Source: Paenibacillus silvisoli (GTDB taxonomy: Bacteria; Bacillota; Bacilli; Paenibacillales; Paenibacillaceae). Taken from it: DNA of 64,000 nucleotides. Every line of letters starts with the position of its first letter. Positions within the stretch are counted from its first letter, which is position 1. Position numbers and translations under genes: made by a program. The stretch covers positions 2,896,001 through 2,960,000 of the forward strand of contig NZ_CP133017.1 in the NCBI RefSeq assembly GCF_030866765.1. Reading direction: 5' to 3'. Under the pieces are notes generated by a model that was not told the origin of the DNA, ran no database searches, and saw nothing but the letters and a program-made list of their open reading frames with translations. Below are positions 18,369 through 27,421 of the stretch, in pieces.

Positions 18369-19805
18369 ATGAACGATGCGAATGACAGTGCGAGAACGGT
18401 CAATGTCGCGGACTTCGGAGCTGCCGGCAACGGATATGCCGATGACACGATGGCCGTGCAAATGGCGGTCGAGTCATTGGCGAAGGGAGGCACCGTGCGA
18501 TTCCCGGCCGGCAGGTATGTGCTGCGCAAACGGATTTTCGTCAATGCCGACGGCTTGACGCTCGTGGGAGAAGGCTCTAACTCGGAGCTTGTATACGACT
18601 ATGAACAGAAGGATAGCGACGATGAGCTGACCGCCAGCTTGTTCGTGTTTCGCGAAGGGATTCGCGGCGTAACCGTCCGCGGTATTAAGGTCATGTATAA
18701 GGGGCATTTCTTTCCTCGGTCCGGCGAGTCGTACGCGGGAAAAGTATCCGGCTTCTTCTTCCGGCAGTGCTTCGACGTGCGCATGGAGCATGTCGAGATC
18801 AGCGGGTTTAACGCCAGCGGCATTACGATCCAAACGTTCGATTCCGGCCGATATGCCGGCCGGGTGAGGGTGTTTCAATGCTACTTGCATCATAACCGCG
18901 TTGCCGGCGTTCTGTTCGGCAATGTGGACGGCATCAGCATCATCGACTGCGACCTGGTCTATAACGGTTCCGTACAAGACGGCGGCACCGGGTACGGCTG
19001 CGCCGGATTCAGCCGCGAGCTGCCGCGCAACATCCAGCTCATCGGCAACCGCGCCAATTATAACTACCGCAAGGGACTAGACCTTCATGCCGGGATCGGA
19101 GCCGTGATCGAAGGGAACCTCTGCCACGGCAATCGGCTGTACGGCATTTATGCCGAAGGCAGCAAGACCGGAAATATCGCGATTCGAGGGAATATCATTT
19201 CCGGGATGGGCCGCGATAAGCTCGATCTTCCCGAGCCGTATACGTGGATCATGGGCATCGATTTCGGCCCCTATGCGGAGTCGCTCGTGCCCGAGGGCTG
19301 TCACAACTATATCGTCGAGGGCAATCAAATCGTCGATTTCGGATTGGAGCAAGGCGACGCGTATCCGATTAATTGTTATTTCAATATGGCCTCGGGCAAT
19401 ATTCAAATTTGCCATAACGTCATCAAGGCGACCGCGATTACGCATGCAGTCCGCATGCGGAGCATCGTTCCAGAGAAGGAAAGTGGCGAGCGGCGGGTAC
19501 AAGTCAGCCTTTCTGGCAATCAGATCGCCGCGGATCGCTGCTCCGATGAGCTGCTGTATTTGCCGCATTGCGACCAGGCGATGATCGTCGGCAATCAAAT
19601 CAGCGTCGGGCAAGCGAAGCGGGGGCATGGATTCTTGAAGCTGCGCGAAGCCGGGTCCGTGGCGCTCACGTGCGGCGACAATCATCTTCGCTGCGCGGAT
19701 TGGACCGGGCTGGTTGAACCGCGCCGTTTGAGCCGTTTGAAGCACGAAGGGTCTGCATGCTGCCGGGGGAATTTCCTAAACGGGCGGCGCACGGCTGAGG
19801 TATAG
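18369..19805 (+). CDS. Pectate-lyase-3-like right-handed beta-helix protein, no signal peptide
   Basis: A 478-residue protein opening with VNVADFGAAGNGYADDT, the classical Pectate_lyase_3/GH28-like N-terminus in which short inputs are counted before the helix. Repeated strand-turn units with N-rich turns (HNRVAGVLFGN, GNRLYGIYAEGS, RGNIISGMG) cover residues 90-430. Such proteins are glycan lyases, hydrolases or epimerases. No export signal is present, so this one seems to act in the cytoplasm on imported oligosaccharides. AGCGGAGGAG lies 9 bases before ATG. Catalytic residues cannot be assigned by eye. Confidence 0.75.
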   Translation: MNDANDSARTVNVADFGAAGNGYADDTMAVQMAVESLAKGGTVRFPAGRYVLRKRIFVNADGLTLVGEGSNSELVYDYEQKDSDDELTASLFVFREGIRGVTVRGIKVMYKGHFFPRSGESYAGKVSGFFFRQCFDVRMEHVEISGFNASGITIQTFDSGRYAGRVRVFQCYLHHNRVAGVLFGNVDGISIIDCDLVYNGSVQDGGTGYGCAGFSRELPRNIQLIGNRANYNYRKGLDLHAGIGAVIEGNLCHGNRLYGIYAEGSKTGNIAIRGNIISGMGRDKLDLPEPYTWIMGIDFGPYAESLVPEGCHNYIVEGNQIVDFGLEQGDAYPINCYFNMASGNIQICHNVIKATAITHAVRMRSIVPEKESGERRVQVSLSGNQIAADRCSDELLYLPHCDQAMIVGNQISVGQAKRGHGFLKLREAGSVALTCGDNHLRCADWTGLVEPRRLSRLKHEGSACCRGNFLNGRRTAEV

Positions 19806-19880
19806 GCTGGAAACGGCGAACGGATACCGGATATCGGAGATTGGAGATTGGAATGGAATTTGGAGATCGGAGGACTATCG

Positions 19881-21773
19881 ATGCAATTTTCGTTCACAGG
19901 CGATATCGCCCGGCTTGAAGCGGGCATAGACGAGCTCAGCGGCCAGCTGGGGATATCGCGTTCGGAGACAGGAATGCCGGTTCGCGCGGTGCGGCACGAG
20001 GCGGACGAATTAATCGTCCGGCTAAGCGATGCGGGAGCGGTCATTGCCTATCGAAAGCCGGTTCATTTTTTCCGCGGTTTAGGTCTGTTGCTGGAAGCGG
20101 TCAGAGACGGAGCCGCGGATACCGAAATCCGCGAGCTTCCCCAATTCAGCATGAACGGACCGATGTTCGACGTGTCGCAAGGCAATGCCGTCATGCGGGC
20201 CGAGACGGTGAAACGGTTCCTGCGCATGATGGCGCTCATGGGTTTGGATATGATCATGCTGTACGCCGAGGACAGCTACGAGATCGACGGGCAGCCGTTC
20301 TTCGGGTACATGCGCGGCCGCTACACGCAAGGCGAGATCCGGGAGCTCGACCGGTATGCGCTTCAGTTCGGCATCGAGATGATTCCTTGCATCCAGACGT
20401 TGAGCCACCTGGAGGATGTGCTTAAATGGAAGAGCTTCGATCCGATCCGCGACGATGAGGAGACGCTGTTGGTCGGAGATGAAGCAACCTATGCCTTTAT
20501 CGAGCAGATGATCGTCGCCGCCTCCGCGCCCGTGACGAGCAAACGCATCCATATCGGGATGGACGAAGCCTGGAAGCTGGGACTTGGCCGATATTTGGCC
20601 CGAAACGGCTATCGAAGCAAATTCGAGCTGATGAACGAGCATCTGGAGCGAGTGCTCGCCATCACCCGCAAGCACGGCCTCGAGCCGATGATGTGGAGCG
20701 ACATGTATTTCCGCGCAGGCTCGAAGCGGGGGAGCTACTACGATGTCGAGAGTGTTATTCCGCCCGAGGTTATTGCAGGGATGCCGAAGGACGTCCAGTT
20801 CGTCTACTGGGATTACTACCATTACGATGAAGGCTTCTACGCGGAATGGATTCGCCGTCACAAGGCGTTCGGTTCGACACCCGTATTCGCCGGGGGCATA
20901 TGGAACTGGAAGGGATTCGCGCTCAATTACGGCGCGACGTTCGCGGCTACCGAATCGGCGCTGCGAGTCTGCAAGCGCGAAGGGGTTCGGGAGGTCATCG
21001 CCACTCTGTGGGGCGATGACGGAACGGAATGCGATTGGTTCTCGTCGCTGCTCGGCCTGCAGCTGTTCGCGGAGCACGGTTATGCCGCCGAGCCGTCGGA
21101 GGAGAAGCTGAGGAAGCGCTTCGCGTCTTGTACCGGCTGCTCGTATGACGACTTCGTCGCGATCAAATGGATTGACGAAATTCCAGGCATGAAAGCTGGC
21201 AATTTGGACAATTTCAATCCTTCGCGCTGCCTGCTGTGGCAAAACCCGCTGATGGGCTTGTTCGACCGAAATATCGCCGACGTGCATTTAGGCGACCATT
21301 ATAACGGTTTGGCCGCGCGAATGGCGGCTGCCCGCGAACGCCAGCCGGCGCATGGCGGCGTATTCGAGCTGCTGCATCGGCTGTGCGACGTGCTTGCGCT
21401 GAAGGCTGAGCTGGGCTTGCGAATTAAGGAAGCCTACCTGGCCAATGACCGGTCGAGCCTGCAGGCGCTTGCGGCCGAGACGATCCCGGAGCTGAGCGAG
21501 CGCGTCAAGCGGCTCTATGCCTTTCACAGGGAGCGGTGGATGGCGATCAACAAGCCGTTCGGCTGGGAGGTCATCGAATTCCGCTACGGTGGATTGCTGC
21601 TTAACCTGGATACGGCCGTCAAGCGCATTGCGGATTGGCTGAACGGTGATGTCGATCGGATCGAGGAGCTGGAGGAGCCGCGGCTTTATTTTCACGATAA
21701 GGAAGGGCCGCCGGAATCGTATTGGTACAAATTCATTCCGTCTGCTAGCCGGCTGCTGCAATACCAGCCGTAA
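19881..21773 (+). CDS. GH20-family beta-N-acetylhexosaminidase
   Basis: A 630-residue protein. The central TIM barrel is recognisable from residues 90-400, with LGLDMIMLYAEDSYE, EMIPCIQTLSHLEDVLKW and the catalytic Asp228-Glu229 pair in HIGMDEAW, the GH20 signature. These enzymes remove terminal beta-linked GlcNAc or GalNAc. No signal peptide is seen, so cytoplasmic trimming of imported oligosaccharides is likely. ATG 19,881 lies behind CGGAGGA; an earlier in-frame ATG at 19,848 has no ribosome site. Its presence beside two lyases indicates a substrate containing N-acetylhexosamine. Confidence 0.8.
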   Translation: MQFSFTGDIARLEAGIDELSGQLGISRSETGMPVRAVRHEADELIVRLSDAGAVIAYRKPVHFFRGLGLLLEAVRDGAADTEIRELPQFSMNGPMFDVSQGNAVMRAETVKRFLRMMALMGLDMIMLYAEDSYEIDGQPFFGYMRGRYTQGEIRELDRYALQFGIEMIPCIQTLSHLEDVLKWKSFDPIRDDEETLLVGDEATYAFIEQMIVAASAPVTSKRIHIGMDEAWKLGLGRYLARNGYRSKFELMNEHLERVLAITRKHGLEPMMWSDMYFRAGSKRGSYYDVESVIPPEVIAGMPKDVQFVYWDYYHYDEGFYAEWIRRHKAFGSTPVFAGGIWNWKGFALNYGATFAATESALRVCKREGVREVIATLWGDDGTECDWFSSLLGLQLFAEHGYAAEPSEEKLRKRFASCTGCSYDDFVAIKWIDEIPGMKAGNLDNFNPSRCLLWQNPLMGLFDRNIADVHLGDHYNGLAARMAAARERQPAHGGVFELLHRLCDVLALKAELGLRIKEAYLANDRSSLQALAAETIPELSERVKRLYAFHRERWMAINKPFGWEVIEFRYGGLLLNLDTAVKRIADWLNGDVDRIEELEEPRLYFHDKEGPPESYWYKFIPSASRLLQYQP

Positions 21774-21803
21774 CCGGTCTGCAAATTGAAGGAGGAGAAG
21801 CCA

Positions 21804-22892
21804 GTGCTGCAGGATTTAAACGTTGCTTACATCGGAACCGTCTACCCGCACCATGCAAGAGTCGATCTCGAAGAGATCAAGCGGATGGGCTGTACGTCCA
21901 TAAATCTGTGCATGAACGAAGCGGATTGGACCTACTACCGTTTCTCCAGGCACGAGATCCGCAAGACGGCGAAGGAGCTCGGCCTCAACGTCTATTTGAA
22001 TTTTCACGGCTTCGGGGCATTCGCCGCCACGTTCCCTGGCCATATGTACCAGATGGAGCATCCCGACGCGGTACAGGTCACGAATAAAGGCAACAAGGGC
22101 GAGTATGTATGCTGCCCGAACAATCAGGAGTTCGAGGGCTGGCTGCTTGGCATGACCGCCGAGATGATTCGCGACATCGAGCCCGAAGGCGTGTTCTGGG
22201 ATGAGCCCCGATTTGCGCCGGTTGCGGGCTATCCGGAGGAGTGGACCTGTTATTGCGGCCACTGCCGCGAAGCCTTCGAGCGGCAGCTCGGCTATGAGAT
22301 GCCGGATCAACTGAACGAAGATGTGATCGCGTTTCGGCAGAGTACGCTGCTCGGATTCGTGGACCGCTTGATGAACGCGGCCAAAGGGATCGATCCGGCG
22401 ATTGAAAATATATTGTGCCTCATGTCGTACGACCGCGACCAGGACGGCAATCATTCCGGCGGCTGGTACGGCGTCGTCGATTGGGAGCCGTTCGTCGCCT
22501 TGGAATCCGTCGACGTCTTCGCCGTCGACCCCTATTGGATTCATGAACGGGATCAAGCCTACTTCGAGCGGAACACGAAGGAGGCGATCGCTTTATCGCG
22601 CCGGTACGGAAAAGCCTGTCAAATCTGGGTGCAGTCGATATGGATCGTACCTGGCAAGGAGCGCCATATCGGAGAGACGATCCGGTGGGCGGAAGCGCTC
22701 GGCGCGGACCGGATCGCCGTCTGGGCGTTCCGCGGCGAGTCGGGCTCCCACTACCTGAACTGGGGCGCCGATCCGGAGGCCTGCTGGCAGCAGGTGGTCG
22801 ACGCCTATTCCGAGCTTTCCGCGCGCATGGGACATGACGCAGAGGCGGAAGCGGTAGAAGAGGAGGAGGAGGAGGCGTATGACAACCGATGA
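21804..22892 (+). CDS. Putative TIM-barrel glycoside hydrolase, family not recognised
   Basis: A 362-residue protein with the layout of a glycoside hydrolase barrel: strand motifs YIGTVYPHHARV, TSINLCMNEADW and EGVFWDEPRF, the last placing an acidic pair where retaining hydrolases keep their acid/base. A CYCGHC motif near residue 150 could hold a metal or disulfide. The protein ends in a run of glutamates (EAVEEEEEEAYDNR) whose codons double as the ribosome site of the next gene. GTG 21,804 is chosen because GGAGGAG lies 7 bases before it. The family and substrate are not known to me. Confidence 0.6.
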   Translation: MLQDLNVAYIGTVYPHHARVDLEEIKRMGCTSINLCMNEADWTYYRFSRHEIRKTAKELGLNVYLNFHGFGAFAATFPGHMYQMEHPDAVQVTNKGNKGEYVCCPNNQEFEGWLLGMTAEMIRDIEPEGVFWDEPRFAPVAGYPEEWTCYCGHCREAFERQLGYEMPDQLNEDVIAFRQSTLLGFVDRLMNAAKGIDPAIENILCLMSYDRDQDGNHSGGWYGVVDWEPFVALESVDVFAVDPYWIHERDQAYFERNTKEAIALSRRYGKACQIWVQSIWIVPGKERHIGETIRWAEALGADRIAVWAFRGESGSHYLNWGADPEACWQQVVDAYSELSARMGHDAEAEAVEEEEEEAYDNR

Positions 22893-24225
22893 GGCGATCC
22901 GCGGCTGGGTGGAGCGGAGCGGTCAGTCGGTCGTCGATCTAACCGCCGAGCTTGTCCGGTTCCGGACGGTGAACAAGGTGACGACCGGCACGGAGCTTGG
23001 GCTGCAGCGCTGGCTGGAAGCGCTGCTTCGCGAGGAACTCGGCTTGGAGACGGATCTCTTCTCGCCGGAGGACGTGGAAGGCTTGCATGCGCATCCCGGC
23101 TATTTTCCGGGTAAGGATTATACCGACCGGCCGAATGTGGTCGGCATCTGGCGAGGCGCCGGAAACGCCGGGGGACAATCGTTGCTCTTCTCCAGCCACG
23201 TCGACTCGGCTCCGGTCGCCATGGGCTGGGAGACGGACCCGTGGGATCCGGTGCAGCGGGACGGTCGGCTGTACGGCCTGGGCGCGTACGATATGAAAGG
23301 CGGTCTGGCCGCATCGATTATGGCGGTACGTTGCCTCCAGGAGCTGGGCATCCGTCTGAAAGGCGACGTCCTGATCGAATCCGTCGTCGACGAAGAATTC
23401 GGCGGCGCGAACGGCACGCTCGCCTGCCGGCTGCGCGGCTGCGATGCCGATGCGGCGATCGTTCCGGAGCCGACGAATATGGCGGTATGCCCGGCGACGC
23501 GAGGCGGCGCGCTTTGGCGGTTCACGTTTCGCGGAAGGTCGGGGATGTCGTTCGGCGGCGAGTCGTTTAGGAATCCCGTTATAGGCGCGGCTCGTTTCAT
23601 TTCGTTCCTCGAACAATTCGAAGGCCGAAGAAGCGAAGAGCCGGGACCGGCCCCTTGGTACGAGCATAATCGTTCGCTGCCGGTCATCGTGACGAGGGTG
23701 GAGGCTGGCGACATGAGCGCGCCGTTATGCGATTCCGGGCCAGCGGAATGCCATGTCGACGTCTGGGTGGAATGTTATCCCGATACGACGGAGGAGCAGC
23801 TGCTCGCGGAGGTGCTGACGCAATTCCGACGGTACGGGGAGCGTATCGGCAGCGGTCAACAGGACGAACCCGAAGCGCGGAAAATGATCCGGTTCCTGCC
23901 GGGAACTCAGCTTGATCCGGATTGCCCGCTGATTGCGCTGCTGGCCGAGGAAGTGGGCAACGTGCGAGGTGCGGAGGCCGAGGTGTTCGGAGCGCCTTTT
24001 GCCTGCGATGCCTTTATGTTCGGCCTTTATAGCAGAACGCCGGCGGTCATACTCGGACCATCCGGCGGCAACGCCCATGCGGCAGGCGAATATGTCGATA
24101 TCGCTTCTTTGCTGGAGCTCGTGCAGGTTTACGCCAGAACCATCATCAAATGGTGCGGGGCGATCGAAGAGGACGGCTCTTCTTCCGATGTTTCACGCCT
24201 GATCGAGAAGGAGGCAGGGAAATGA
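22879..24225 (+). CDS. M20-family metallo-deacylase/peptidase (ArgE/DapE type)
   Basis: A 448-residue M20 enzyme. Metal-site motifs are in order: SSHVDSAPV (His and Asp), GAYDMKGG (bridging Asp), VVDEEFGG (catalytic Glu), and a C-terminal GGNAHAAGEYV supplying the last His. These zinc enzymes remove N-acyl groups or cleave small peptides. The ATG lies 14 bases inside the previous gene. In this locus it could remove the N-acyl or amino-acyl group of a sugar released by the hexosaminidase or lyases, which is inference from position. Confidence 0.85.
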   Translation: MTTDEAIRGWVERSGQSVVDLTAELVRFRTVNKVTTGTELGLQRWLEALLREELGLETDLFSPEDVEGLHAHPGYFPGKDYTDRPNVVGIWRGAGNAGGQSLLFSSHVDSAPVAMGWETDPWDPVQRDGRLYGLGAYDMKGGLAASIMAVRCLQELGIRLKGDVLIESVVDEEFGGANGTLACRLRGCDADAAIVPEPTNMAVCPATRGGALWRFTFRGRSGMSFGGESFRNPVIGAARFISFLEQFEGRRSEEPGPAPWYEHNRSLPVIVTRVEAGDMSAPLCDSGPAECHVDVWVECYPDTTEEQLLAEVLTQFRRYGERIGSGQQDEPEARKMIRFLPGTQLDPDCPLIALLAEEVGNVRGAEAEVFGAPFACDAFMFGLYSRTPAVILGPSGGNAHAAGEYVDIASLLELVQVYARTIIKWCGAIEEDGSSSDVSRLIEKEAGK

Positions 24226-24620
24226 GAAAAGCAGTGCGGGCAGTAAAATCCTCGAAGGGCGACGGTCCTTATTCGCAGGCAATCGTATCGCGCGGTTTCG
24301 TTTATGTGTCCGGCCAAGGGCCGCTCGACCCGGAAACCGGGGCGATCGCCGGCGAAACGATCGAGGAGCAGGCGGAGCTGACGCTTCGAAATATTCAGCA
24401 TATCGTGGAAGCCGCTGGCGCTTCGCTGGCGAGCGTCGTAAAGGTGACCGTATTCCTGAGCTCCATGGATGACTTCGAGCGGTTTAACGTGGTGTACCGC
24501 CGATTCTTTCAGTCGCCTTATCCAGCCAGAACCTGCGTCGGGTGTCAGCTTGGCGCCATTATGGTGGAAGTGGATGCGATTGCCGAGCTGCCGGAGAAGC
24601 GTGAAGGGGCTGCCGAATGA
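24222..24620 (+). CDS. RidA-family imine/enamine deaminase
   Basis: A 132-residue RidA/YjgF protein with GPYSQAIVSRGFVYVSGQG at the start and the active-site arginine in PARTCVG. RidA hydrolyses reactive 2-imino acids formed by PLP enzymes. It starts at ATG 24,222, four bases inside the M20 gene, with AAGGAGG before it, so translation is coupled. The PLP enzyme two genes downstream is a plausible source of imines. Confidence 0.9.
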   Translation: MRKAVRAVKSSKGDGPYSQAIVSRGFVYVSGQGPLDPETGAIAGETIEEQAELTLRNIQHIVEAAGASLASVVKVTVFLSSMDDFERFNVVYRRFFQSPYPARTCVGCQLGAIMVEVDAIAELPEKREGAAE

Positions 24621-25369
24621 GGAGGTTCGAAGGTCAAGTCGTTGTCGTGACGGGAGCCGGGCGGGGAATCGGCCGGGCGACCGCCGAGCGGTTCGGCGCC
24701 GAAGGGGCGCAGCTCGCTCTCGTATCGGATCAGGCGGAAGACCTTGCGCAGGCCTCGGAAGCCATGCTGGCACAAGGCTTCGAGCTGCTTGCGATCCAAG
24801 CCGATATATCCGATCCGGCGCAGGTGGAGCGTGCGGTGGAACGGACGATGGAGCGCTTCGGTCGAATCGACGTGCTGGTGAATAACGCGGGGATCGCTTG
24901 GGAAGAGCCGTTCCTCGATATTGCGGACGCGAATTGGCAGCGCATTATTTCGGTTAATTTGAATGGCATGTTTTACATGGCGCAGCGCGTTTCAAGGCAT
25001 ATGGCCAAGCAGAGGAGCGGCTGCATCCTGAACATGGCATCGACGAACGGCCTCGTAGGCGAGGAGAAATACGCCCATTACAATGCCTCGAAAGGCGGAG
25101 TCGTGCTGCTCACGAAGACGATGGCGCTGGAGCTGGGGCGATATGGCATTCGCGTCAATGCGGTTTGTCCCGGCTATATTCAGACGCCGATGTCGGAAGC
25201 GATTGACGATCCGGAATTCGTCGCGGCTTATGCGAAAGATAAAATTCCGCTTGGCCGGGTTGGCAAAACGAAGGATGTTGCCGGTGTGTTCGCCTTCCTC
25301 GCAAGCGAGGATGCGGCCTTCATGACCGGCGAATGCCTCGTCGTAGACGGCGGGCAGTTGTCAAGCTGA
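24617..25369 (+). CDS. SDR-family NAD(P)-dependent dehydrogenase (FabG/KduD-like)
   Basis: A 250-residue short-chain dehydrogenase with the cofactor loop TGAGRGIG, NNAG at the end of strand 4, the active-site Tyr and Lys in HYNASKGG and a typical C-terminus GECLVVDGGQLSS. It overlaps RidA by the ATGA pattern. In uronate catabolism such enzymes reduce keto-deoxy acids (KduD), which would fit the lyases upstream, but family membership alone does not set the substrate. Confidence 0.88.
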   Translation: MRRFEGQVVVVTGAGRGIGRATAERFGAEGAQLALVSDQAEDLAQASEAMLAQGFELLAIQADISDPAQVERAVERTMERFGRIDVLVNNAGIAWEEPFLDIADANWQRIISVNLNGMFYMAQRVSRHMAKQRSGCILNMASTNGLVGEEKYAHYNASKGGVVLLTKTMALELGRYGIRVNAVCPGYIQTPMSEAIDDPEFVAAYAKDKIPLGRVGKTKDVAGVFAFLASEDAAFMTGECLVVDGGQLSS

Positions 25370-25384
25370 CGGGAGGGGAAGGTC

Positions 25385-26488
25385 TTGAAGAAGCAAGAGC
25401 TCGATACGCCGTTCGTCTTGATCGATCTTGACCGGACCGAGCGGAACATCGCGGCCATGCAGGCCATAGCCGATGCGGCTGGCGTTGCGCTCCGGCCGCA
25501 TGCGAAGACGCATAAGCTGCCAGTGCTGGCGCATAAACAGCTGCAAGCCGGAGCGGTCGGCCTGACCGTCGCCAAGCTCGGCGAAGCGGAGGTGCTTGCC
25601 GAAGGCGGCATCCGCGATCTGTTCATCGCTTATCCGATCGTCGGACGCCAGAAGATCGAACGGCTCATTCGGCTGTCGAAGCAGGTGAACGTAACGACCG
25701 CGGTGGACAGCTGGGAATCCGCATCGGCGATCGCGCAGGCGGCTGCGGAAGCCGGAACGACGATCGGCGCGCTCGTTGAAATCGACTGCGGCTTCGGGCG
25801 GGTAGGACTGCCGCCGGACGATGCCGCGCTTGCGCTTGCCGAGCGGATCGCGCAGCTTCCCGGAATCGAGCTTCGCGGCGTCTCTACCTTCGGCGGCCAT
25901 TCGTACGGCGCCGAAGAGGAAGGCTCGCTGCGCCGGATCGGGGAAGAGGAGGGAAGCTGCGCGGTCGAAATCGCCAAGCGCATGGCTGAACTGGGCATTC
26001 CGGCGGTGACGGTCAGCTGCGGCTCGACGCCATCCGCTCGGTATGCGGCCGGCGTAAGCGGCGTGACGGAAATAAGGCCGGGCACTTATATTTTCGGCGA
26101 TTTAATGCAGGTCGCGATCGGGTCTCATGCCCTGGAGCATTGCGCGCTCACCGTCAAAGTAACGGTCGTGAGCAGGCCGGAAGCGCACCGTGCCGTCATT
26201 GACGCCGGCACGAAGCTGTTTACGTCGGACGGCGCAGATTCGCCGATCGGGACTGGCCGGGGATATGCCGTGAACAGACCGGGCATTACGGTGGCTTGGC
26301 TGACGGAAGAGCACGGCATGCTGGAGCTCGATGAGGCAGAGCAAGATAGGCTAAAGATCGGCGATACGCTTGAAATCGTGCCGGTCCATTGCTGCGCCGT
26401 CATGAACATGGTAGACGAGGTCGCAGCCGTTCGAGGCGACCAAGTCGAGGCGATCTGGCAGGTACAGGGGCGAGGGAAGTCGAGATAA
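25385..26488 (+). CDS. D-threonine aldolase / D-serine dehydratase-like PLP enzyme (fold type III)
   Basis: A 367-residue protein of the alanine-racemase-like barrel group that includes D-threonine aldolase and D-serine dehydratase. The PLP lysine is in RPHAKTHK, and the C-terminal metal site of this group is suggested by VPVHCCAVMNMVDEV. It starts at TTG 25,385 behind GGGAGGGGAAGG, 15 bases after the SDR gene. These enzymes cleave or dehydrate D-beta-hydroxy-amino acids, so an amino-acid-like intermediate is expected in this pathway. Confidence 0.82.
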   Translation: MKKQELDTPFVLIDLDRTERNIAAMQAIADAAGVALRPHAKTHKLPVLAHKQLQAGAVGLTVAKLGEAEVLAEGGIRDLFIAYPIVGRQKIERLIRLSKQVNVTTAVDSWESASAIAQAAAEAGTTIGALVEIDCGFGRVGLPPDDAALALAERIAQLPGIELRGVSTFGGHSYGAEEEGSLRRIGEEEGSCAVEIAKRMAELGIPAVTVSCGSTPSARYAAGVSGVTEIRPGTYIFGDLMQVAIGSHALEHCALTVKVTVVSRPEAHRAVIDAGTKLFTSDGADSPIGTGRGYAVNRPGITVAWLTEEHGMLELDEAEQDRLKIGDTLEIVPVHCCAVMNMVDEVAAVRGDQVEAIWQVQGRGKSR

Positions 26489-26512
26489 CCTTATAAGGAG
26501 GCAACTCGCGAC

Positions 26513-27421
26513 ATGACGAAAACGACGAAGCTGCAAGGCAATATTCCCGTCATACCGACTCCGTTTCTTGACGGAGCGATCGAATTTGCCGGCTTTGACC
26601 GGCTGTTGGAGAAAACGGTGGATTACGTCGACGGGTACGTGGTCTGCGGCAGCACGGGCGAAGCGCCGGCCTTGTCGACGAAGGAGCGGATCGACGCGAT
26701 CCGTTACGTCGCGGGCAAGCTGCCCGCGGATAAAGCGGCGGTCGTTGGGCTTGGGCATACGAGCATCGAGGACGCCGCCGCGATCGGCTGCGCGGCCGCC
26801 GATGCAGGCGTACGGTCGGCGCTCCTGCCCAGCCCGTATTATTTTCCGAATTCGTTAGCCATGGTCATGGATTATGTCGGCCGGGTGGCGGAGCGAACCG
26901 GCCTTGATATCGTATTCTACGACAATCCGGTTACGACCAAAACCTATTTCACGGCAGACCAGCTCATTCAGCTCTCCGAGGCGGTACCGCAAGTGAACGC
27001 GATCAAGATGACCGACCACAACTTCGGAAAAATCCGCGAGCTCAAAAAGCTTACCGCCTTGACGGTGTTCGGCGGCGACGATATTATCTGCTTCCGATCA
27101 TTCGAAGCCGGCGTGGACGGCAGCATGATTATCGCGCCGATCATTTATCCTTCGGCATTCCGCGATTGCTGGGACGCGTATCGCGGCGGTCAGGTCGAGC
27201 TGAGCTTCCGGATCTATTGCGAAGTGCTGCTGCCGTTCATCAGCATGTTCGGACCGGGCGACGAAATTCCGACGACCAAGGCGCTCTTTAAGCATTTGGG
27301 CATTTTCGCCAGCGCCGAAACCCGCAGTCCGCTCCTGCCTTCCGACGCTGCGCGCGTGCAAGAGGTGCTGCTCGGCTACGAGCAGGTGTTCAAGAAAGGC
27401 TCGAAGTATGCGGTTTCTTGA
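26513..27421 (+). CDS. DapA/NanA-family Schiff-base aldolase or dehydratase
   Basis: A 302-residue member of the dihydrodipicolinate synthase/N-acetylneuraminate lyase family. GSTGEAPALSTKER gives the pyruvate-carboxylate site, YDNP replaces the common YNxP, and the Schiff-base lysine is in NAIKMTDHN. Family members add or remove pyruvate from sugar acids or dehydrate keto-deoxy sugar acids. AAGGAGG lies 13 bases before ATG. In this context a keto-deoxy sugar acid from lyase action is the likely substrate, rather than lysine synthesis. Confidence 0.85.
   Translation: MTKTTKLQGNIPVIPTPFLDGAIEFAGFDRLLEKTVDYVDGYVVCGSTGEAPALSTKERIDAIRYVAGKLPADKAAVVGLGHTSIEDAAAIGCAAADAGVRSALLPSPYYFPNSLAMVMDYVGRVAERTGLDIVFYDNPVTTKTYFTADQLIQLSEAVPQVNAIKMTDHNFGKIRELKKLTALTVFGGDDIICFRSFEAGVDGSMIIAPIIYPSAFRDCWDAYRGGQVELSFRIYCEVLLPFISMFGPGDEIPTTKALFKHLGIFASAETRSPLLPSDAARVQEVLLGYEQVFKKGSKYAVS

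Noticed and set aside
19811-19875. GGAGATTGGAGATTGG-type direct repeats before the GH20 gene
   Set aside because: They are short and imperfect, with no pairing or family; probably local slippage around a ribosome site.
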